From the NCBI GenBank assembly GCA_934725285.1, contig CAKVBK010000028.1:1-20974 (forward strand): a stretch of DNA of 20,974 bases, read 5' to 3'. Below, one piece after another: positions 7,642-14,322 of the stretch. The DNA is from an uncultured Bacteroidales bacterium. GTDB taxonomy: Bacteria > Bacteroidota > Bacteroidia > Bacteroidales > UBA932. Position 1 is the stretch's first letter. Each line of letters starts with the position of its first letter. The notes beneath the pieces are model-generated. The model did not search any database and was not told the origin of the DNA. It saw only the letters and a program-made list of their open reading frames with translations. Both the position numbers and the translations under genes were made by a program.

Positions 7642-7707
7642 ATAACATAAAGTGATCCCGTTTTTGCAAATTACCTTAAAGGTAATATGGTCTCAGAATT
7701 ATGTTAT
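7642..7707. repeat. Nested inverted repeats
   Basis: ATAACATAA (7642-7650) is perfectly inverted as TTATGTTAT (7699-7707). Between them lies a second palindrome, ATTACCTT (7670-7677) and AAGGTAAT (7679-7686) around one base. It sits in the spacer between the end of the fimbrillin operon and the 3' end of the convergent RhuM-like gene. It could be an RNA structure, a terminator for the minus-strand gene or a protein-binding or recombination site; the sequence does not decide. Confidence 0.55.
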
Positions 7708-7777
7708 GGTATTATGTGTTCACCTTCCAGCACATACTTTTGCCGTGGGCGATGAGGCGGCGATGGCTGTGTCTGCT

Positions 7778-8680
7778 TCACATCTCGGAGGCAATTCTTT
7801 GTAATAGAGTCTCAGAGGGTATCGCCATTTTTGAGAAAGCGAAGAGTTTTTTGCCTAAATCCTTCAATGAGGCTCCGATGTGGTACACTACATTATCGAT
7901 GATCAGAAAGCGGTCGTGCATATTGTTACAAGTGTGAATCTCTATTGGTGTGTATTGAGCATTGTGACGTTGTATGTCCAATTGCAATTGCCTGGAAATG
8001 TGACCCGTATAGATTGCCGCGTTGGCGCTCTTCTGTCTTTTGTCCAGAAGGATCAGTACAGACTCGTCCACATAGTTGTCTATCAGGATGATGTCTTTGT
8101 GTGCGGATCTGATCAAGTCTGACACGAAGGCAAAGGCGTCAAAAATTTGCCCCTCAAAGAATAGTCCCTCGACCGGTGGCAGGGACGTCCGTACAAAGAA
8201 GTCTATTTTTTGATCTATCTGATCCAACCGTTGCTCGTGCCGCATCAATTTGTTGTCGATACGCGTCTCTATGTCGCTCAGGCGTTGGTTGATGGAATAT
8301 CCTTTCAATAAATAATCTTTCAGAATATGATTAGCCCACCTGCGAAATTCTATACCCCGTGAAGACTTGACACGGTATCCAACAGAAAGAATCATATCCA
8401 AATTGTAATATCTTACTTGATATGTTTTACCGTCAACTGCAGTTGTCGCAAAATTTGCGACAACTGGAAAAGTGGACAACTCTTCTTTCAAGGCGTTGTT
8501 GATATGCTTGCCAATTGTTTTTACATCACGTCCAAATAACAAAGACATCTGTTGTCTGTTTAGCCACACAGTCTCTCCCTCCAGCCGCACCTCCAACCTG
8601 ATCAAATCATCCGGCTGATAGAGTATTATTTCGTTCTTCTGTTCCGCAGGTGTTGAGAGTTCATGTTTTGATCGTTCCAT
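7778..8680 (-). CDS. RhuM-like protein with C-terminal PLD-like domain
   Basis: This encodes 300 residues. The N-terminal part, about 20-130, matches the RhuM (virulence_RhuM) family: IRLEVRLEGETVWLNRQQMS, LFGRDVKTIGKHI, VANFATTAVDGKTYQVRYYN, LDMILSVGYRVKS, FRRWANHILKDYLLKGY. A coiled-coil-like stretch (SDIETRIDNKLMRHEQRLDQ) leads to a C-terminal PLD-like region, about 170-285, with DIILIDNYVD and HDRFLIID (H255, R257, D262), a variant of the HxKxxxxD motif with arginine for lysine, followed by a serine in GASLKDLGK. A single motif means dimerisation would be needed to make a full PLD active site. RhuM-like proteins occur on phages, islands and near toxin systems; function is unproven. It is cytoplasmic, probably DNA-associated. 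Confidence 0.8.
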   Translation of the reverse strand: MERSKHELSTPAEQKNEIILYQPDDLIRLEVRLEGETVWLNRQQMSLLFGRDVKTIGKHINNALKEELSTFPVVANFATTAVDGKTYQVRYYNLDMILSVGYRVKSSRGIEFRRWANHILKDYLLKGYSINQRLSDIETRIDNKLMRHEQRLDQIDQKIDFFVRTSLPPVEGLFFEGQIFDAFAFVSDLIRSAHKDIILIDNYVDESVLILLDKRQKSANAAIYTGHISRQLQLDIQRHNAQYTPIEIHTCNNMHDRFLIIDNVVYHIGASLKDLGKKLFAFSKMAIPSETLLQRIASEM

Positions 8681-8861
8681 AGCTCAGCTCATTGTGGTTT
8701 GAACTGCAATAATAGACAAATTCTACTAAAGCCAAATTCAAAAACAGAAAAACATGAAACGATATTTTCTTATGACACTTTTCTTTTGGATAAGAAACAG
8801 AAAATTCTGTTTCTTACTTGCATTGTGGCTGCCTTTATGATTTTCAAAGCTATTCCAAGGG

Positions 8862-9173
8862 TCATTCTGCTTGAGGGAAATGCCGTTTGAAATCCATTCT
8901 CTCGTGCAGGATGCGGACAATCAGGATGTCGCCTTGCGGGCGAAGTGCATAGAAGATTATGTGATGTCCACAATGGAGGCAATACAGGTCAGGCATGATT
9001 TCATCATACTTTTTTGACTTTACTACGGACTGGGATAATAGGAGGTTGCAGGCTGATATTAACTTGTTGTAATACTCATCAGCCTGCTTTTCCGACCAGG
9101 TCTTTACCGTGTATCGCCATATCGATGTCAAGTCCTCCACGGCTTTTCGGGAATATTCCAGTTTCTTAGCCAT
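8862..9173 (-). CDS. parE: ParE/RelE-family toxin
   Basis: This encodes 103 residues in the RelE/ParE fold: [22 protein letters not shown] helix-strand opening, [20 protein letters not shown] helices, the central [14 protein letters not shown] strands and the C-terminal [15 protein letters not shown], typical of ParE toxins (RILHxRMDxxRHL). ParE members poison DNA gyrase; RelE members cut ribosome-bound mRNA. The motif pattern here favours ParE. Its start overlaps the antitoxin stop by 8 bases, giving antitoxin-first translation coupling. It probably acts in plasmid- or island-type stabilisation. The spacer to the RhuM-like gene (8681-8861) holds no supported gene. Confidence 0.88.
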   Translation of the reverse strand: MAKKLEYSRKAVEDLTSIWRYTVKTWSEKQADEYYNKLISACNLLLSQSVVKSKKYDEIMPDLYCLHCGHHIIFYALRPQGDILIVRILHERMDFKRHFPQAE

Positions 9174-9411
9174 TTGAGTGCTCAGCCTTAAGGGATTTCA
9201 GATGAGCCTGTGGGTCAAATCCTTCAGCCACACCACTGTCAAGTCCCTCGTTGATCGCAGACTTCAGAGCCATTAGTTGGCTCTCATCCTCTTCCAGCAA
9301 GCGAAGTCCTGCCCGGATGACTTCACTGGCGTTGTTGTACCGTCCTTGAGCGATCTGAGCCTTGATGAAATCCTCGAAGTAATCTCCGAGAGCGACTGAT
9401 GTAGTTTTCAT
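9166..9411 (-). CDS. parD: ParD-family antitoxin
   Basis: This encodes 81 residues from ATG 9411; a longer frame from 9468 would begin upstream of the promoter -7 box and is rejected. The N-terminus [20 protein letters not shown] followed by [21 protein letters not shown] is the classic ParD ribbon-helix-helix DNA-binding domain. The C-terminal [20 protein letters not shown] segment is the usual toxin-binding arm. It should neutralise the ParE encoded immediately downstream and repress the shared promoter. Confidence 0.9.
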   Translation of the reverse strand: MKTTSVALGDYFEDFIKAQIAQGRYNNASEVIRAGLRLLEEDESQLMALKSAINEGLDSGVAEGFDPQAHLKSLKAEHSNG

Positions 9412-9428
9412 ATTCGTTGTCTTTTTCG

Positions 9429-9459
9429 CAAAGTTACCAAATATTAATAACTGTGCAAA
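9429..9459 (-). promoter_or_regulatory. parDE promoter
   Basis: On the minus strand, TTTG (9459-9456) and TAACTTTG (9436-9429) are separated by 19 bases, a good Bacteroidota promoter. The parD ATG at 9411 lies 17 bases beyond the -7 box. AGTTA/TAACT arms at about 9432-9452 lie between the promoter elements and could be an operator, though they are only 5 bases long. Confidence 0.65.
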
Positions 9460-9594
9460 GTCTTTCATATAAGATTAATCAATTACTTTTTCAAGGTCTT
9501 CACATTCGCAGTTAGCACTAAGACACTATGCCATGAAAGCGATTCGCAAGGTCGCGATGGCTTCAAATTCAACTTTTTCAAAGGGCGTGTCCAA

Positions 9595-9642
9595 TATGAA
9601 CCGGAATGAACTTGATTCGAATAAAGTGTCTTTCTACTTTTG
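9595..9642 (+). promoter_or_regulatory. Promoter with shared AATGAACTTGA element upstream of the barrel/lipocalin operon
   Basis: TATGAAC (9595-9601) and AATGAAC (9605-9611) are spaced exactly 10 bases apart. The second runs into TTG (9612-9614), the -33 element. TACTTTTG (9635-9642) is the -7 box, 20 bases downstream. Twenty bases, 9596-9615, are identical to 13667-13686 in the HTH-like gene promoter. The leader to the ATG at 9687 is about 40 nt. Confidence 0.72.
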
Positions 9643-9686
9643 CAAAAAAATGGAACCGATTATATTGTTAACATCTCAATAACATT

Positions 9687-10256
9687 ATGAAACACATCAA
9701 ACTATTTGCGGCCATCGTTGCGATGACCTTCTGCGGGACGGTGTTCGCGCAGGAAAACTTTCTCAAGGTGTCATATTCTAATGTCGCGATCAAGGCAAGC
9801 GCAGGAGGGCTTTCCTACACTCAGAATATGAACGGTCTCTCGGTCGGAGTGTCGCAGGCAAGGATGCTTCCCGGCGAGTTGCCTTTCCTCTACGAATATG
9901 GCGCTGACATTCTGATGGCGTTCGGGGACGACAAATCGACCCTTGTGTCGGCTGTGGTTCCGGTCAGTCTGATGTACAAACTTGACCTTGGTCAGATTCA
10001 GCTGCTCCCATTCGCAGGACTCAACCTGACCGCACACATCATCGGCCAGAACAAATATGACGACTACACCTACAACTGGTTCAAGGATGACGAGGACGGC
10101 GATGCGTGCAACCGCTTCCAACTCGGCGCTCAGTTCGGCGCTAAAGCCCTCTACGGCAAGTATTTCCTCGGAATATCCTATCAGCCGTCCCTAACCAAAT
10201 TCGCGGAGAACGTCAACCTGAACGTCCTTAATGTGTCTTTCGGAATATCATTCTGA
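9687..10256 (+). CDS. Outer-membrane beta-barrel protein
   Basis: This encodes 189 residues with a standard signal peptide (MKHIKLFAAIVAMTFCGTVFA, cleavage before Q22). The mature part alternates hydrophobic beta strands (LKVSYSNVAIKA, LSVGVSQAR, TLVSAVVPVSLMYKL, IQLLPFAGLNLTAHIIG, FQLGAQFGAKALY, YFLGISYQP) and ends in NVLNVSFGISF with a terminal phenylalanine, the usual signal for barrel insertion by BamA. The length fits an 8-strand barrel of the OmpA/OmpW size class. One extracellular loop is acidic (KDDEDGDACN). It is the first gene of an operon with two lipoproteins, the next starting 2 bases after its stop. The specific function is not recognisable. Confidence 0.8.
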   Translation: MKHIKLFAAIVAMTFCGTVFAQENFLKVSYSNVAIKASAGGLSYTQNMNGLSVGVSQARMLPGELPFLYEYGADILMAFGDDKSTLVSAVVPVSLMYKLDLGQIQLLPFAGLNLTAHIIGQNKYDDYTYNWFKDDEDGDACNRFQLGAQFGAKALYGKYFLGISYQPSLTKFAENVNLNVLNVSFGISF

Positions 10257-10258
10257 CG

Positions 10259-10867
10259 ATGAACTTCACAAAGCTATTATCAGGATTAGTTATGGCCGCT
10301 ATGGCGGCCATAACTATTTGCTCCTGTGAAAAAGAAGGCACAGAGAGCAGTTCGGCCAGCGGGATTGTCGGGACTTGGCGGATTATGCGGCTTGAATATT
10401 CATTCAATGGCGAGACCGTCGGGAAAGAGACTATTTCGGATGGAGAAATTTATCAATTCATGAAGGATGGAAAAGTTGGGCTTCCGGTAGAGGATTCTGA
10501 TTTCAGAGTTCCTGTAACCTATATTTATTCTCCCAAAGATAAAACATTAACGTTAGAGGCTCTCATCGCCCGCGCTGTATATTCAGTAAAAAAACTCACA
10601 TCGACAGAAATGGCTCTGTCTCTGGATTTCAGCAACACTTCCTCCATCTTTGACGACGATGGTGAGAATGTGGGAAAAGTTGTGGATTCCTATAAGGGAT
10701 TTAAAATATACGAATACGACGGAGACTACTGTTACTGTTATCGGAATAAAGGGCGGATTATTCCGTGTGAGAAGAATTATGACGAAGATTACGTTGAAGG
10801 TGATTTCACAGGTGACAAGGACGGGTACCACGATACAGTAACAACATATTTCAAACGCATAAAATAA
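10259..10867 (+). CDS. Lipocalin-like lipoprotein
   Basis: This encodes 202 residues with a lipoprotein signal ending in ITICSC (cysteine 23). GIVGTWRIMRLEYSFNGETV is the typical opening strand of Bacteroidales lipocalin-like domains, followed by IYQFMKDGKVGL, TYIYSPKDKTLTLE and STEMALSLDF strands. The C-terminal third is rich in Y, D, G and C (YEYDGDYCYCYRNKG). It is co-transcribed with the barrel gene upstream and resembles the next gene in layout, so the two are probably a diverged tandem duplication. A perfect 13-bp hairpin lies in its signal-peptide codons. The ligand and partner are unknown. Confidence 0.75.
   Translation: MNFTKLLSGLVMAAMAAITICSCEKEGTESSSASGIVGTWRIMRLEYSFNGETVGKETISDGEIYQFMKDGKVGLPVEDSDFRVPVTYIYSPKDKTLTLEALIARAVYSVKKLTSTEMALSLDFSNTSSIFDDDGENVGKVVDSYKGFKIYEYDGDYCYCYRNKGRIIPCEKNYDEDYVEGDFTGDKDGYHDTVTTYFKRIK
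10287..10316 (+). repeat. Perfect 13-bp inverted repeat inside the lipoprotein signal-peptide codons
   Basis: TAGTTATGGCCGC (10287-10299) and GCGGCCATAACTA (10304-10316) are exact reverse complements around a 4-base loop TATG. It begins 28 bases after the start codon at 10259, so it would form a stable hairpin at or just past the initiating ribosome. It encodes VMAAMAAIT, part of the hydrophobic signal core. Confidence 0.85.
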
Positions 10868-10881
10868 CACACATATACACG

Positions 10882-11466
10882 ATGAAAAGAACCATTAAAA
10901 CTTTTACACTTCTCATCTGCCTTTATATGGCAGTGATTTCGTGCGGCAAGGATAATTCCATAAACTCGTCAAGTTCACTTGTCGGGACGTGGAAATACAG
11001 CGAGAGTGAACTCTTATTCAACGGAAAGAAACAAGCTGAAGTGCGTCAACCATATTCGGACTGGACAATCACGTTCACGGAAGATGGTACTATGATTGAT
11101 AAGGGATTTGGTGAGACCTACACTTGCAAATACAAATACTTTCCAAGCAAAAAGACGTTGATTGAAATTGGTGATGATGGCGAAAAAGGATATGAGTTTT
11201 ACTTTGAGATACTGTCTCCTACAGTATTCGTAATGTCTGGTGGCCGTGGTGAATATGACATAAGTGACAATGATTGGTATGACTACTTTGAGACTTATAA
11301 GGGCTTTGAGGTATATCGATTTAAAGATCATGGAGAGTATTACTATGAATACCACAAAAATGGCAAAAGAATATGCTGCACCCCACTTGGCGACTACGAT
11401 GATACCTACGAAGGGCAAAGGGAATATTATGACGAAGAGCTTATGCACTTCAAGCGCATCGACTGA
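10882..11466 (+). CDS. Lipocalin-like lipoprotein, paralogue of the preceding gene
   Basis: This encodes 194 residues with a lipoprotein signal ending in MAVISC (cysteine 21). LVGTWKYSESELLFNGKKQ matches the lipocalin-like opening of the upstream protein, and ITFTEDGTMIDKG, TYTCKYKYFPSKKTLIEI and TVFVMSGG supply further strands. The C-terminal segment YKGFEVYRFKDHGEYYYEYH parallels YKGFKIYEYDGDYCYCY in the neighbour, supporting duplication. Base composition is clearly more AT-rich than the barrel gene. It lies 14 bases after the previous stop and is last in the operon, ahead of a structured spacer. Likely an outer-membrane or surface lipoprotein; function not recognised. Confidence 0.75.
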   Translation: MKRTIKTFTLLICLYMAVISCGKDNSINSSSSLVGTWKYSESELLFNGKKQAEVRQPYSDWTITFTEDGTMIDKGFGETYTCKYKYFPSKKTLIEIGDDGEKGYEFYFEILSPTVFVMSGGRGEYDISDNDWYDYFETYKGFEVYRFKDHGEYYYEYHKNGKRICCTPLGDYDDTYEGQREYYDEELMHFKRID

Positions 11467-11568
11467 CAGTCAGAGACAACATCAGAGGAATCTGGTTTTC
11501 CAAACCTGAAACATTTTGTCCGGTGAAACGCTGGAATCCCAGGACAAACTGCCAGCAAAACAGGTTTC

Positions 11569-11595
11569 GTCCGGTGAAAGTCCATTTCACCGGAC
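11569..11595. terminator. Strong hairpin between convergent genes, probable bidirectional terminator
   Basis: GTCCGGTGAAA (11569-11579) and TTTCACCGGAC (11585-11595) form a perfect 11-bp stem with a 5-base loop. On the plus strand it is followed by ATTCTATTTTATT. It lies between the stop of the lipocalin-like gene (11466) and the stop of the minus-strand LRR gene (11604). A second copy of the left arm lies at 11518-11528. Confidence 0.65.
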
Positions 11596-11603
11596 ATTCT
11601 ATT

Positions 11604-13586
11604 TTATTCAACGACAATGATCTCGGTGCCGGGGTCGCAGACCAGAGCAAGGGTCGATTTCTGGGCGGCGGTGAGGTAGAGGGTCTTGATCGGAGAGCCG
11701 GACAGGTATGCTTCTTTCAGGGCCGGGTTGTGGGTAAGGTCAAGCGACTCCAAGGATGTGTTCTGGGCATAGAGTGACACGAGGGCAGGGCAATTACGGA
11801 GATCGAGGGTTTTCAGTGAAGTGTTGTCGCAGACCAGGACCGTCAGAGCGGCGTTCTTGGAAAGGTCCAGCTCAGTCAGCAGGGTCTGGCCAGAGACATC
11901 CAGACTTTTGAGGGCGGTGAACATCCCGATACCATAAAGAGACGCTATTCCGGAATATTCCTCCGCAGGGATATTCATTGACTCGACTTCCGAGGCCTCC
12001 GCCAAGGACACAAACGAGTCATAGTTGAAGTCGTAGTTGTCGAGGATGAACCGGCAGAACACATTGTCCTCTATGCGTGGAGTGTAGACAATCTCCACTG
12101 ATTCAGGAATATACCGGTGCTGGCCAAGGTTGACATTTATGCCATCAATCTCGTGTCCTTCAAGCAGTTCAAGACGCCTAAGGCCTTTGCATAAGCAATG
12201 AAGTCCGGTAAGTTCAGGATTAGTGTTCAGATCCAGAAACGAGATCTCATCGCAACCATCAAGGTTAAGGGATCTCAATTTGACATTGTAACGCAGATTC
12301 AGAGAGTGCACAGGGCTTCCGGCGCAGTCAAGGATTTCCAGATCCGAGAGCAGGTAGATCTTGTCCCCATCCTTCAAGGCATCCCCGGCGTAGAGCCGAC
12401 GGAGGTCGCTTTTCTGGCGGAACAGCTTCTCGTTGTCTTTTATTCCGGAACGGGAGTCATAGCGGAACTCCTCAAGTGACGGGAACAGAGACAGATCCGG
12501 AGCCAGATTCCGGCAACCGGTGATGTCAAGCGAACGGAGCTCACTCAAGGTGGCCAAACTGTAGGTCAGGGCTTCTGTCTTCAATTCCACATTGCCGGAG
12601 AGGACCAGAGACGAAAGGCGGGACTCGCCTGACAGAATCAAAGATTCAATGTGGTTGTTGGACAGGTCCAGACAAGTGACGTGATGATTCGCGCCAAGAT
12701 CGGCAGATGTAAGGGCACCGCTGCCGCCTTCCGTACCGCATGACAACCCGCGGCACCAAACGGTGTCCAGATTAGGAAGATATTCCAGCCCTTTAAGCGA
12801 CTTGACATCGTCCGAACGGATGTCAATCTTGGTCACGAGGGCGGCTTCCTCAAAGCTGATCAGGCCATCGGAGTCCTTGTCCCAATTGGCAATCATCCAA
12901 TCAGCCAACACCTTATCCTCGAACGGCATCGGAATCACCACCTCCATTTCCTGACTGTAGGCTGTACCCTTCGCATTGACCGCATAGGCTCGGAAATAGT
13001 AGGTCTGGCCGATCGTCAGCCCTTCGATTGTCACCGTCCGATCCCCATAGTCAGTGCCATCTATGGTTTTGGTCGCCAGATCGAAAGTCGGGGACGGAGA
13101 TAGACTCCAGCACAATCCACAGACCATCATCTCACCACTGAAAACATCCTCAACTGAATAATCAAAGACCAGAGCCGTTCCGTTTTTGATGGTCAAGGAG
13201 TTGAGGGTAAGGACAGGCATCCTCTGCTCTATCTCGAACCGTTGGACGTCCGACAACCGGTCGTCATCTCCGCCGGAGACGAACGAGCGGCAAAAGTACT
13301 TGCCACAGGCCAAACCAGAGATTGTCATCGAAAACTCATTTCCCGAAAGATGATCCACATCAAGACGCTCCATGGCGTTCTCGCCATTCCCGAAATAGAA
13401 ACCGCAGCCCTTGATGTTGTCCGCCCTCGACACTTTGCAGCGAAGTATGGCATCCGTCCCTTCAACGCTGAAAGTGGTGCTCAGAATCTCAGGAGCGGCA
13501 TGGAGCGATAAATCGGGGTCTTTCACACATGAGACGATCCCGACACAGAGCGAAAAGAAAACCAAAAACACTCGTGAGATTGACAT
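11604..13586 (-). CDS. LRR lipoprotein with two EF-hand-like loops
   Basis: This encodes 660 residues from ATG 13586; a TTG start at 13595 falls inside the -7 box and is rejected. A lipoprotein signal ends in GIVSC (cysteine 20). Residues about 30-120 and 125-220 form two Ig/FN3-like beta domains, the second ending in TYYFRAYAVNAKGTAYS, a pattern common in Bacteroidales surface lipoproteins. A canonical EF-hand-type loop DKDSDGLISFEE (236-247) precedes a leucine-rich repeat block (LKGLEYLPNLDTV, CLDLSNNHIESLIL, LRSLDITGCRNL, LRSLNLDGCDEISFLDLNTN). A second, degenerate loop DFNYDSFVSLAE (519-530) precedes a further LRR block (LKSLDVSGQTLLTELDLSKN onward) ending in EIIVVE. Likely surface-exposed, probably for binding; calcium binding is inferred from the loops. 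Confidence 0.85.
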   Translation of the reverse strand: MSISRVFLVFFSLCVGIVSCVKDPDLSLHAAPEILSTTFSVEGTDAILRCKVSRADNIKGCGFYFGNGENAMERLDVDHLSGNEFSMTISGLACGKYFCRSFVSGGDDDRLSDVQRFEIEQRMPVLTLNSLTIKNGTALVFDYSVEDVFSGEMMVCGLCWSLSPSPTFDLATKTIDGTDYGDRTVTIEGLTIGQTYYFRAYAVNAKGTAYSQEMEVVIPMPFEDKVLADWMIANWDKDSDGLISFEEAALVTKIDIRSDDVKSLKGLEYLPNLDTVWCRGLSCGTEGGSGALTSADLGANHHVTCLDLSNNHIESLILSGESRLSSLVLSGNVELKTEALTYSLATLSELRSLDITGCRNLAPDLSLFPSLEEFRYDSRSGIKDNEKLFRQKSDLRRLYAGDALKDGDKIYLLSDLEILDCAGSPVHSLNLRYNVKLRSLNLDGCDEISFLDLNTNPELTGLHCLCKGLRRLELLEGHEIDGINVNLGQHRYIPESVEIVYTPRIEDNVFCRFILDNYDFNYDSFVSLAEASEVESMNIPAEEYSGIASLYGIGMFTALKSLDVSGQTLLTELDLSKNAALTVLVCDNTSLKTLDLRNCPALVSLYAQNTSLESLDLTHNPALKEAYLSGSPIKTLYLTAAQKSTLALVCDPGTEIIVVE

Positions 13587-13592
13587 AGCATG

Positions 13593-13600
13593 CAAATATA
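13593..13600 (-). promoter_or_regulatory. -7 box of the LRR lipoprotein gene, close to its start codon
   Basis: TATATTTG reads on the minus strand at 13600-13593 and matches TAnnTTTG exactly. The ATG at 13586-13584 begins only 6 bases after the box, so the transcript would be leaderless or nearly so. The -33 region has TTT but no clear TTG at the expected distance. Confidence 0.5.
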
Positions 13601-13655
13601 ACTGATTTGGCAGGTATTAGAAAGACTATCCGTCAGTTTTTAAAGGAACATGCGC

Positions 13656-13713
13656 AATGAACCAAAATGAACCGGAATGAACTTGAACGGAATGGAGTAA
13701 ATGAATAACTTTG
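13656..13713 (+). promoter_or_regulatory. Promoter of the HTH-like gene with three phased AATGAAC repeats
   Basis: AATGAAC occurs at 13656-13662, 13666-13672 and 13676-13682, exactly one helical turn (10 bases) apart. The last copy runs into TTG (13683-13685), and TAACTTTG at 13706-13713 is the -7 box, 20 bases downstream. The ATG at 13735 gives a leader of about 17 nt. The phased repeats look like an operator for a cooperatively binding factor covering the upstream edge of the promoter. Confidence 0.75.
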
Positions 13714-13734
13714 CGTGTCAAAACAAACTCATAG

Positions 13735-14322
13735 ATGGCCAAGATAATACCGGAATTGAATTATTTGCTGGCGGAGGTCGAGAAACGCTACGGAAGAAGG
13801 CTTTCAACGTCCGCCGATTTCGAGGCGCTGTCAGTTGTGGTCGAGCACGAGTCGGGCGAACTGATCTCCGCCTCAACCCTGAAAAGACTGTGGGGATACG
13901 TGACCTTGAAACCGACACCGAGGATGTCCACCCTCAACGTGCTGTCCAGATACCTCGGAAAACGGGACTTCAGCGCGTTCCGGCAGAGCATCATAAATGA
14001 CGGACACTATGTGTCCAACTTTTTCTCGGTGAAGAAGGTCTGCTCATCCGACCTGAAAAAAGGGGCTAAGGTGCTCATAGGATGGGCCCCGAACCGGCTT
14101 GTCACGCTTCGGCACGACGGAAACGGAGACTACACGGTCGTCAAATCCGAAAACTCGAAACTGCTTGAAGGAGACAAATTTCAGACGGAGTCGTTCATGG
14201 TCGGCTACCCGCTGTACATTCCAAGAATCCTTAGGAACGGTGAATATACCCTCTCCTACATCGCCGGGACACAGGATGGCCTGAACAGGGTCGATGTCAT
14301 CAGCGAGGGCGATGATCAATAG
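13735..14322 (+). CDS. Bacteroidales protein with HTH-like N-terminus
   Basis: This encodes 195 residues with no signal or membrane segment. The N-terminal region, about 1-85, reads LLAEVEKRYGRRLSTSADFE, ISASTLKRLWGYV, STLNVLSRYLGKRDFSAF. I recall this as a widespread Bacteroidales family whose helical segment (tSTLKRLWGY..PR..TLdiLArYlG) resembles a helix-turn-helix DNA-binding unit. The C-terminal half, about 100-190, is beta-rich (SSDLKKGAKVLIGWAPNRLV, NSKLLEGDKFQTESFMVGYP, YTLSYIAG) and may bind a ligand. A regulatory role is inference. It has its own promoter with phased AATGAAC repeats, divergent from the LRR gene, and its 3' end overlaps the convergent kinase gene by 7 bases. Confidence 0.8.
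   Translation: MAKIIPELNYLLAEVEKRYGRRLSTSADFEALSVVVEHESGELISASTLKRLWGYVTLKPTPRMSTLNVLSRYLGKRDFSAFRQSIINDGHYVSNFFSVKKVCSSDLKKGAKVLIGWAPNRLVTLRHDGNGDYTVVKSENSKLLEGDKFQTESFMVGYPLYIPRILRNGEYTLSYIAGTQDGLNRVDVISEGDDQ

Noticed and set aside
7642..7707. Invertible promoter flanked by inverted repeats
   Set aside because: Bacteroidales phase-variable promoters carry a TAnnTTTG box between the repeats; none is present on either strand and no invertase gene is nearby.
8699..8890. 63-codon plus-strand open frame between the RhuM-like gene and parE
   Set aside because: No promoter, no family features, and it overlaps the parE 3' end on the other strand.
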